Below, in pieces: positions 1-5,558 of a stretch of 5,558 bases of DNA (position 1 is its first letter; each line of letters begins with the position of its first letter). The position numbers and the translations under genes were made by a program. A model generated the notes under the pieces. The model made no database searches. It saw nothing but the letters and a program-made list of their open reading frames with translations, and was not told the origin of the DNA. This stretch comes from Flavobacteriaceae bacterium (lineage in GTDB: Bacteria; Bacteroidota; Bacteroidia; Flavobacteriales; Flavobacteriaceae): positions 1-5,558 of the forward strand of contig JAESTG010000060.1 in NCBI GenBank assembly GCA_016763715.1, written 5' to 3'.

Positions 1-717
1 ATTGGTACTCAAGAAGAATACGTTACCATAACCACCTGTTGCCAAAACAACAGCATGAGCCGAATGCCTTTCTAATTTTCCAGTAACCAAATCACGAGCA
101 ATAATTCCTCTAGCCTTTCCATCAATCTTCACAATGTCCAGCATTTCATGTCTATTAAAAGGCTGAATTTTTCCTCGGTTAATCTGTCTGTTCATTGCAG
201 AATAGGCCCCAAGTAAGAGTTGCTGACCGGTTTGTCCCTTTGCGTAAAAGGTTCTAGAAACAAGTACCCCACCGAATGAACGATTATCTAATAACCCACC
301 GTATTCGCGCGCGAAAGGAACACCTTGAGCCACACACTGATCAATAATATTGGCAGACACCTCTGCCAACCTATATACATTCGCTTCACGAGAACGGTAA
401 TCGCCACCCTTTACAGTGTCATAAAATAATCGATAACTACTATCTCCATCACCTTGGTAATTCTTGGCGGCATTAATTCCTCCTTGAGCTGCTATCGAGT
501 GAGCACGTCTAGGAGAATCCTGATAACAAAATGTTTTTACATTATAACCAAGCTCAGCCAATGTTGCTGCAGCACTACCCCCAGCAAGACCAGTTCCTAC
601 TACAATCACGTCAATATTTCTTTTACTAGCGGGATTAACAAGGTCAATTTTGTTTTTATGATTTGTCCACTTATCTGCTAAGGGTCCTTCAGGTGTTTTA
701 GAATCTAATATCGACAT
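1..717 (-). CDS. sdhA: Succinate dehydrogenase/fumarate reductase flavoprotein subunit (SdhA), 3' end cut by window edge
   Basis: This is the catalytic flavoprotein of complex II. It oxidises succinate to fumarate on a covalently bound FAD and passes electrons to the iron-sulfur subunit SdhB on the cytoplasmic face of the membrane. The first 239 residues are in the window, of about 665 usual for the type B family. Visible are the Rossmann FAD motif VVGTGLAGG (residues 39-47), the [11 protein letters not shown] segment (70-80) in which His73 should carry the covalent FAD, the family blocks [20 protein letters not shown] and [14 protein letters not shown], and the dinucleotide-fold closing motif [12 protein letters not shown] near residue 230. 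The ATG at 717 is the only start in good register with the family; it lies 10 bases after the sdhC stop with no clear Shine-Dalgarno sequence, so the two genes are almost certainly co-transcribed. The fumarate-binding and capping domains lie outside. Direction in vivo (dehydrogenase or reductase) cannot be told from this part. Confidence 0.97.
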   Translation of the reverse strand, partial: MSILDSKTPEGPLADKWTNHKNKIDLVNPASKRNIDVIVVGTGLAGGSAAATLAELGYNVKTFCYQDSPRRAHSIAAQGGINAAKNYQGDGDSSYRLFYDTVKGGDYRSREANVYRLAEVSANIIDQCVAQGVPFAREYGGLLDNRSFGGVLVSRTFYAKGQTGQQLLLGAYSAMNRQINRGKIQPFNRHEMLDIVKIDGKARGIIARDLVTGKLERHSAHAVVLATGGYGNVFFLSTN

Positions 718-727
718 AGCAATGTTT

Positions 728-1411
728 TTAGTGTATAAGATGATTTATATGATGATATAAGGCAATAAAAATATAGCCAGCTGGAATGACGATAGAGAAA
801 ATCTTCGCAAATTTAGTCAACCCTTTAGAGTATTTATTATTGAATCCCACACTTTGAAATGAGGAAGCAAATCCATGCCATAAGTGCATTGATAATAATA
901 TGAAAGAAATCACATAAAGAATAACTCGAACATGACTTTCAAACTTGTGCTGTAGTTCTTCGAAGTATTTAAACCCAGTGCCATTTTCCAATAAGCCAGA
1001 CATATCGCCTTGGATATATTTAACATTCAATTCAGGAATGAAAAAGTCATAGAAATGGACTCCTAAAAAGGCAAGTATCACCAATCCCGTGATAATCATA
1101 TTTCGAGAAACCCAACTGGCACTAGCACTCCCTTTAAAGCTAGTGTATTTTACATTTCGCGCTTTACTATTTTTAAGTTCAAGGTAAATTCCTATGATAA
1201 AATGAAATAGAATTCCAAATACCAACACGGGCTGCAGAATAGCTTGGATTGCAAAATTAGTCCCAAAAAAGTGTGAAATATTATTAAAGGTGTCTGGGTC
1301 TATAACCGATGTAAAATTAATCACGAAATGCTGTCCCAAGAAAAATACTAGAAATAAGCCTGAAAGTGCCATGGCAACTTTACGGGCAATAGAAGAAGAG
1401 ATCATTCCCAT
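728..1411 (-). CDS. sdhC: Succinate dehydrogenase cytochrome b subunit, b558 family (SdhC)
   Basis: This is the membrane anchor of type B complex II. It carries two b haems and passes electrons from SdhAB to the menaquinone pool. The 227-residue protein shows five hydrophobic helices (roughly 12-33, 55-77, 104-124, 161-179, 203-224). Four histidines in the expected helices are likely haem ligands: His28 (LGQHF), His70 (LFHFIIG), His119 (LGVHF) and His176 (SMHLWHG). The first two fall at the numbers known for Bacillus subtilis SdhC. The block [14 protein letters not shown] is a family signature. The reading frame is open to an ATG at 1453, but the 14 extra residues are polar and unlike the family, and a candidate promoter lies inside that stretch, so I chose the ATG at 1411; the ATG at 1405 (MISSS) is also possible. 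It is the first gene of the sdhCA(B) operon. Confidence 0.93.
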   Translation of the reverse strand: MGMISSSIARKVAMALSGLFLVFFLGQHFVINFTSVIDPDTFNNISHFFGTNFAIQAILQPVLVFGILFHFIIGIYLELKNSKARNVKYTSFKGSASASWVSRNMIITGLVILAFLGVHFYDFFIPELNVKYIQGDMSGLLENGTGFKYFEELQHKFESHVRVILYVISFILLSMHLWHGFASSFQSVGFNNKYSKGLTKFAKIFSIVIPAGYIFIALYHHINHLIH

Positions 1412-1439
1412 TATGGTTTTCTTTTCAAAATGTTCACCA

Positions 1440-1473
1440 CAAAAATACGGCAATCAAAATAAGGATTGCCAAA
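1440..1473 (-). promoter_or_regulatory. Candidate sdhC operon promoter (Bacteroidota type)
   Basis: On the minus strand TTTG (1473-1470) is followed after 22 bases by TATTTTTG (1447-1440), a full match to the Bacteroidota -7 consensus TAnnTTTG at an accepted spacing from a -33 TTG. Transcription would begin near 1436, leaving a leader of about 25 bases before the ATG at 1411. The terminator just upstream means the sdh operon needs its own promoter, which supports the call. It is a pattern match only. Confidence 0.55.
1449..1470. repeat. Perfect 7-bp inverted repeat in the sdhC promoter spacer (possible operator)
   Basis: GGCAATC (1449-1455) and GATTGCC (1464-1470) are exact reverse complements separated by 8 bases. 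The pair fills the space between the candidate -33 and -7 boxes, where a bound dimer would block RNA polymerase. A 9-base direct repeat, AAAATGTTC, flanks it at 1427-1435 and 1474-1482. The repeat could alternatively fold as an RNA hairpin in read-through transcripts. No cognate regulator is identified. Confidence 0.5.
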
Positions 1474-1508
1474 AAAATGTTCTCTTTTGTCTTATTTAGA
1501 CTTGTTCC

Positions 1509-1538
1509 AAAAAAAGCCACTCGCTTTCACGAATGACT
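1509..1538 (-). terminator. Intrinsic terminator after the propeller gene
   Basis: Read on the minus strand, AGTCATTCG (1538-1530) pairs with CGAGTGGCT (1523-1515) to form a 9-bp stem with two G-U pairs and a 6-base loop TGAAAG. A run of seven T, whose first base closes the stem, follows immediately. It begins about 50 bases after the stop codon of the propeller gene and should separate that transcript from sdhCA. Confidence 0.85.
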
Positions 1539-1588
1539 CACTTTTATTAAACCGTAGTAAATTGCGAATAGACTACTAATTTCTTGAG

Positions 1589-4434
1589 TTACTTTACTTC
1601 AAAAGGTGTTTTAGCAGATTTCCCTCCAATGGAAACAATCACAATATACTTCCCTTTTGGTAAATAATAGATTCCATTATCTGCCTTACTGATGTCCACG
1701 TCAGTTTTCTCTATTTCTTTTTTACCTTTAGTTGAAAGAGACAAGTCAAATTCAGCAATATTGTAACCTTTGGAAGCATCGTGCTGGAATTTTTGCAATT
1801 CGGTTTCATCTTCGTTTTGAATGGTTATCGTTGCTTTACCTTCAGAAGGAGTATAAAACTGTATTTTAACACTTGGTTCGAAAGGATCACCAAATGAGTT
1901 AAACCCATTGCTACCCCAACGTCTTGAAGCTCTTATTGGCTTTAAATTGGCAACAATAATATTGTTGTTGTTTTCTGAAGAAACTTGCTGCAACAATTCA
2001 ATATCACCCCAATAAATTGAACGACCGTGTGTCCCTAAAATCAAATGTTTTGAGTCTGGTTGAATTACCAAATCATGAAAGGCCACATTCGGCAACCCTC
2101 CACCGAATAGCTGCCAGCTTTGTCCTCGATCCATTGAAACATAGGCGCCATTATCGGTTCCTAAATAAAGAAGGTTCATATTAACTGGATCCTCTTTGAT
2201 TACGTTCACCGCACCCGTTGGAAGATTGCTACTAATATTTTTCCAAGTAGCACCAAAGTCCTCACTCAAATACACGTAAGGAGTAAAATCGTCCCACCGA
2301 TACCCATTAAGTGTAACATAAACACGAGACTTTTTATGACTTGAAGCCACCACTCGACTCACCCATAAATCCTTTGGAAAAGTATGAGATATCTTTTTCC
2401 AATCCCCACCGCCATTTCGGGTTACATATACCAATCCGTCATCACTTCCTGTGTAAATGAGTCCAAACTCAAAAGAAGATTCACTAATACTGCTTAGAGT
2501 TCCATAAGCAACATTCCCTAGCTTTCCTCCTTGAGTAAGATCAAATGAAATAGCATCCCATTTATCTCCCTGATTCATACTTCGCATCAGCTTATTTCCT
2601 CCATAATAAAGTATATCCTGATTGTGAGAACTCAATAAAATAGGGGTTTGCCAATTAAATCGATATGGGTTTTCTCCCAATTCATGCTTCGGTTGGATGT
2701 ACGTTTGTTGCCCTGTTTCTCTATTCAACCTAAAGTAATTTCCAAATTGAAATCCAGTATAGATAGTATTAGAATTACGGTTATCAATTTCAATTTGCAT
2801 TCCATCACCTCCCATAATACTTTCGTAAGGATATTGCCCATTTTGATGCCAACGAACATTTTCGGTTGCCGTATGTGGCCCTACCCAAACTCCATTATCC
2901 TGCAGGCCACCATATATATTATACGGGGTTTCATTGTCTACATTAATAGCATAAAACTGACCAACCGCTGGAGTATTGCACTTAATCCAATTTTCACCAT
3001 CGTCATAACTAATATTCACGCCTCCATCATTTCCATTAATTAAATGACCAGGCATTTTTGGATTAATCCAAAGCGCGTGATGATCTGAGTGCACATTGGG
3101 TGCACTGATAGACGAAAAGGATTTTCCGCCATCTTTTGACTTCAAAATTGGCACACCATAAATGTAAATTCCATCAGCATTGGTTGGATCTACGTGGATC
3201 TTTCCGAAGTAATATCCATACGAATAATACACCCCATTCAGGTATCCACCGTGCGTCTTTTTCCAAGTTTTACCTCCATTGGTGCTTTTGTAAACCTCAG
3301 CTCCAATTACAGGAGTGTCAAATAAAAGTGTATTTGCGTTTTCTAAAAACTTTGCAAGATCGACTGGTTCTGCACTCCCGCTACGAATCATTTGCTTTAC
3401 ATTTTTCGCTCGGTATTTTTCCTGAAAACCATTGTTTCGTAAGTATTCATTTAATTTTTTATTTTCCAAACCAAGGAAGGTCTCCTTAGACATAGATTTA
3501 AAATCATTTTTAGTTAACATGGCATTATTATCTTCTCCTTTTTCCTCATCTTTTCTTCGGAATTGACTATCGTGAATAGCATATACAACATTCTCATTAA
3601 CCACAGCTAGCCCGATACGCCCTACTCCATTTCCAGTTGGAAACCCACTGCCTTCTGCCGAAATTTTTGCCCAAGTATTTCCAGCATCAATACTTTTATA
3701 AATTGCACTCCCATTTCCGTTTCCTCTAAAATTCCATGCCTTTCGATCTTTATCCCACGAGGAAGCATATATAATATTGAAATTATTCGGATGGCGATCC
3801 ATTTCAATAATCCCACTTTCGTCGTTTACAAATAAGGTTCGATTCCAAGTCTTCCCTCCGTCTATAGTTTTGAAGACTCCTCGTTCTTCATTCTTAGAAT
3901 ACAAATGTCCTACTACACTTACTACTACTTCATTTGGATTAGATGGATTGATTAAAATCTTACTAATATGATGAGAATCTTTTAACCCCATATTGTTCCA
4001 AGTTTTACCATTATCGATAGATTGTAATTTTCCAATACCAGCATAAGAAGAACGCGTTGAATTAACTTCACCCGTACCTACCCAAATAGTTTTAGTTTTC
4101 CAGTCTACGGCTAAACTCCCTACATTTTGCGTAGGGCTACTGTCCAAAATTGGAGTAAATGTTGTTCCATTATTTTAGTATGCCACACGCCTCCACTAGC
4201 ATAGCCAACGTAGAATTCTGTAGGATTTTGAGGGTTTACAGCAAAGTCTACCACACGCCCACTCATTACCGTGGGACCAATATTTTTAAAAGGAAGGTTT
4301 TTTACAAGTGAACTTTTAACTTGTAATGCTTTTTGTTGTAATCCATTTTCAACTTCTATGACAGAAGTAGCTGGTTGCTGCGAAAATGTCAAAGTAGAAA
4401 CAAGAAAAAGGGCTAGAAGGGATACTATTTTCAT
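1589..4434 (-). CDS. Secreted Asp-box/VPS10-like beta-propeller protein, interrupted by a frameshift
   Basis: The two parts read as one gene of about 948 residues once one A is restored near 4173-4176; the frame after the break (1589-4147) has no plausible start of its own. The signal peptide (residues 1 to about 18, MKIVSLLALFLVSTLTFS) points to export by Sec. At least ten Asp boxes of the form S-x-D-x-G-x-T-W follow, for example SIDNGKTW (139-146), TIDGGKTW (190-197), STNGGKTW (384-391), SEDFGATW (724-731) and SMDRGQSW (767-774). An eleventh, TKNNGTTF, lies on the break. Blocks HSDHHALWINP and NGNDGGV, and GTHGRSIYWGD closing the propeller, match the family often named 'glycosyl hydrolase' or VPS10/sortilin-like. 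A charged helical insert covers about 293-372, and a beta-rich tail runs from about 850. No FRIP/YRIP sialidase motif and no clear type IX sorting tail are seen, so substrate and activity are unknown. It is transcribed away from the regulator at 4564 and ends in a strong terminator. I found no convincing promoter for it in 4435-4563. Confidence 0.88.
4173..4176 (-). other. Frameshift site (one base missing in an A run)
   Basis: On the minus strand the upstream frame reads ACT AAA ATA ATG, giving T-K-I-M and then a non-family tail of 15 residues to a stop at 4120. With AAAA lengthened to AAAAA it reads ACT AAA AAT AAT GGA ACA ACA TTT, giving T-K-N-N-G-T-T-F, exactly an Asp box, and joins the downstream 852-residue frame. 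The match shows that the ancestral gene was continuous. Whether the lesion is real or a sequencing error cannot be decided here. Confidence 0.9.
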
Positions 4435-4490
4435 TTGGTCGTTTTTTTGAATTCGGAAAGTAAAGAAAGACTAAAATACAGCAAAATATT

Positions 4491-4519
4491 TTTGGGAAGT
4501 TTAACAGTGATTATTTTTG
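4491..4519 (+). promoter_or_regulatory. Candidate promoter of the Crp-like regulator
   Basis: TTTG (4491-4494) is followed after 17 bases by TATTTTTG (4512-4519), a full match to the Bacteroidota -7 consensus TAnnTTTG. Transcription would start near 4525, with a leader of about 40 bases before the ATG at 4564. The spacing is at the short end of the usual range. The rest of the divergent gap 4435-4563 is AT-rich with no clear operator; GCTAGC (4519-4524) is the only short palindrome beside the promoter. Confidence 0.5.
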
Positions 4520-4563
4520 CTAGCTTTATCATCCAAAATCCATAAATATTAAAAGTGAATGGA

Positions 4564-5148
4564 ATGAATGAACCTCAGGACATTTTTGAAACCTATTTAA
4601 AAAGAATAATCAATGATCTACTTTTAGATAATCAAGTAGATGCCATTTTAGACTCCTTTTCTTTTCTGAAGTTACCTAAGAATGAATTATTTGCCGAAGA
4701 AGGAAAGATTTGCCACTATTTTTGTTTTGTTGAAAGCGGAATTTCACAACATTCCATTGAAGTTTTGGGAGAAGAGAAAACGACCTATCTAGCGTTAAAA
4801 AATTCCTCAACAACTGCACTCCATAGTTTCAAAAATAGAGTTCCTTCTCGAAAAAATATAAAAGCCATTTGTGACTCTAATCTGTGGGTAATTTCCTTTG
4901 AAGGTTTTGATTCTCTATTAAAAAACAATAAAGCTTTCGATAGATTCTATTTCAATTTAATTGAAAATCAGATTTTCCTCATTGACGACTATCGTATTGA
5001 TTTATTGATTCTCACACCTGAAGAACGTTACAAAAAACTATTAATCAATGAACCAAAATTTCTTCAACAGGTCCCGTTACATTATCTCACCTCATTTTTA
5101 GGAATTTCTACTAGGCATATGAGTAGAATTCGAAAAAATATAAAATAA
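4564..5148 (+). CDS. Crp/Fnr family transcriptional regulator
   Basis: This is a small one-component DNA-binding regulator of the kind common in Bacteroidota: a cyclic-nucleotide-binding-like beta barrel, a dimer helix, then a winged helix-turn-helix. With the ATG at 4564 it has 194 residues; an in-frame GTG at 4555 would add three. The barrel covers about residues 20-115 (ELFAEEGKICHYFCFVESGI), the long helix about 116-148, and the C-terminal signature LTPEERYKKLL (150-160) ... VPLHYLTSFLGIS ... SRIRK (187-191) is the DNA-binding domain, with the recognition helix at about 182-193. The cyclic-nucleotide phosphate cassette (Arg-Ser/Thr of true Crp) is not apparent, and no cysteine cluster for an Fnr-type iron-sulfur centre is seen (only three scattered Cys), so the signal is unknown. 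It is divergent from the propeller gene and precedes the peptidase gene on the same strand by 72 bases. Target genes are not shown by the sequence. Confidence 0.88.
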   Translation: MNEPQDIFETYLKRIINDLLLDNQVDAILDSFSFLKLPKNELFAEEGKICHYFCFVESGISQHSIEVLGEEKTTYLALKNSSTTALHSFKNRVPSRKNIKAICDSNLWVISFEGFDSLLKNNKAFDRFYFNLIENQIFLIDDYRIDLLILTPEERYKKLLINEPKFLQQVPLHYLTSFLGISTRHMSRIRKNIK

Positions 5149-5183
5149 AGCCATTTGGCTACTTAATTCCCACATGCATTAAT

Positions 5184-5191
5184 TAGTTTTG
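5184..5191 (+). promoter_or_regulatory. Candidate -7 box before the aminopeptidase gene
   Basis: TAGTTTTG matches TAnnTTTG in full and lies 29 bases before the ATG at 5221, so transcription would start near 5196. The nearest upstream TTG (5155-5157) is 26 bases away, longer than usual, so the -33 part is weak. No terminator is visible after the regulator gene, so read-through from it is also possible. Confidence 0.35.
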
Positions 5192-5207
5192 AACAAATCA
5201 ATTTGTT
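5192..5207. repeat. 16-base palindrome at the expected start of the aminopeptidase transcript
   Basis: AACAAAT (5192-5198) and ATTTGTT (5201-5207) are exact reverse complements with two bases between them. It directly follows the -7-like box, so it could be an operator. TTGA-N5-TCAA (5189-5201) overlaps it, similar to but one base shorter than the Fnr half-site arrangement TTGA-N6-TCAA. In an AT-rich gap a chance palindrome is possible. Confidence 0.4.
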
Positions 5208-5220
5208 AAATACCAATTTC

Positions 5221-5558
5221 ATGAAGTACCATCCCATAGATTCTGCACTTTATATAAAGAACCGAAAAAACTTTATGGCGCAAATGAAGCCTCAAAGTTT
5301 GGCAGTTTTTAATAGCAATGACACTTATCCTATTAGTGCTGACAGCACTTTGCCATTTGAACAGGCTCGAGATATTCTGTTTTTAAGTGGCGTAGATCAG
5401 GAAGAAAGTATTCTAGTCCTATTTCCAAATGCACCAGATGACAAACACAAAGAAATTTTGTTTTTACGTGAAACTAACGAACACATCGCCGTTTGGGCAG
5501 GCGAAAAATTGACTAAAGAACGAGCGTTGGAAGTGAGCGGAATCAAAACAGTTTTTTG
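5221..5558 (+). CDS. pepP: Xaa-Pro aminopeptidase (aminopeptidase P, M24B), N-terminal part
   Basis: Aminopeptidase P removes the N-terminal residue from peptides whose second residue is proline. It is a cytosolic dimanganese enzyme with a pita-bread catalytic domain. Only the first 112 residues are in the window, of about 430 usual. They correspond to the AMP_N domain, which forms the creatinase-like N-terminal lobe and helps oligomer formation. Recognisable blocks are MKYHPIDSALYIKNRKNF at the start, FEQARDILFLSGVDQEES (about 59-76), VLFPNAPD, and EILFLRETNEHIAVWAGEKL (about 90-109), all typical of flavobacterial members. There is no signal peptide. The metal ligands (Asp, Asp, His, Glu, Glu) lie beyond the right edge, so activity cannot be confirmed. 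The ATG at 5221 is the natural start: the family begins MKYxPI, and no Shine-Dalgarno sequence precedes it. Confidence 0.92.
   Translation, partial: MKYHPIDSALYIKNRKNFMAQMKPQSLAVFNSNDTYPISADSTLPFEQARDILFLSGVDQEESILVLFPNAPDDKHKEILFLRETNEHIAVWAGEKLTKERALEVSGIKTVF

Noticed and set aside
1449..1470. The GGCAATC/GATTGCC repeat as a second intrinsic terminator
   Set aside because: On the minus strand the stem is followed by GTATTTTTG and not by a direct T run, a stronger terminator already lies at 1509-1538, and no plus-strand gene ends here for the other orientation.
2648..3489. Plus-strand open frames opposite the propeller gene (also at 454-681, 1290-1499 and 3777-3971)
   Set aside because: They lie antisense to well-conserved genes, have low-complexity, Ser/Ile/His-rich products without family character, and have no promoter or start signals.
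4165..4185. Programmed -1 ribosomal frameshift joining the two parts of the propeller gene
   Set aside because: There is only a four-A run, no classical slippery heptamer and no obvious stimulating hairpin; a missing base is the simpler explanation.
1589..4434. Naming the propeller protein a sialidase or glycosyl hydrolase
   Set aside because: Asp boxes are structural and shared by many propellers; the FRIP/YRIP motif and sialidase arginine triad are not recognisable.
5149..5160. AGCCATTTGGCT hairpin just after the regulator stop codon as a terminator
   Set aside because: The stem is only 4-5 bp with a 2-4 base loop, and no T run follows on the plus strand.
1..5558. Mobile element, CRISPR array, tRNA/rRNA or defence system
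   Set aside because: No transposase, spaced repeat array, RNA gene fold or defence-type domain was seen on either strand; the genes are core metabolism, one secreted protein and one regulator.

Overview
The window looks like chromosomal DNA from a member of the Bacteroidota, most likely a marine-type flavobacterium. Four things point there: low GC; a type B (b558-family) succinate dehydrogenase arranged sdhC-sdhA; a secreted Asp-box propeller protein with a typical flavobacterial signal peptide ending ...TFS-QQ; and promoter-like sites of the Bacteroidota pattern (TTG / TAnnTTTG) in place of -35/-10 boxes, with little Shine-Dalgarno sequence before start codons. The lineage is inferred from protein character, not from a marker gene.

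Layout: the left part (1-1411, minus strand) is the start of the respiratory complex II operon: sdhC, a 10-base gap, then sdhA, which runs off the left edge. sdhB would be expected beyond it. The gap 1412-1588 holds a strong intrinsic terminator for the upstream gene, then a candidate sdhC promoter whose spacer is filled by a perfect 7-bp inverted repeat. The middle (1589-4434, minus strand) is one large gene for a secreted beta-propeller protein of about 948 residues, broken by a single missing base in an A run (4173-4176 on the + strand). The break separates the signal peptide and first propeller strand from the other 852 residues.

A divergent gap (4435-4563) separates it from a plus-strand Crp/Fnr-type regulator (4564-5148) with its own candidate promoter. 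After a 72-base gap with a -7-like box and a perfect 16-base palindrome comes the start of a Xaa-Pro aminopeptidase (5221 to the right edge).

Functionally these are mostly independent units: core respiration (SdhCA), a surface or secreted protein of unknown substrate, a small one-component regulator and a cytosolic peptidase. I see no defence locus, mobile element, CRISPR array, tRNA or rRNA. The points worth a second look are the frameshift, the two operator-like palindromes in promoter regions, and the weakly conserved nucleotide pocket of the Crp-like protein.
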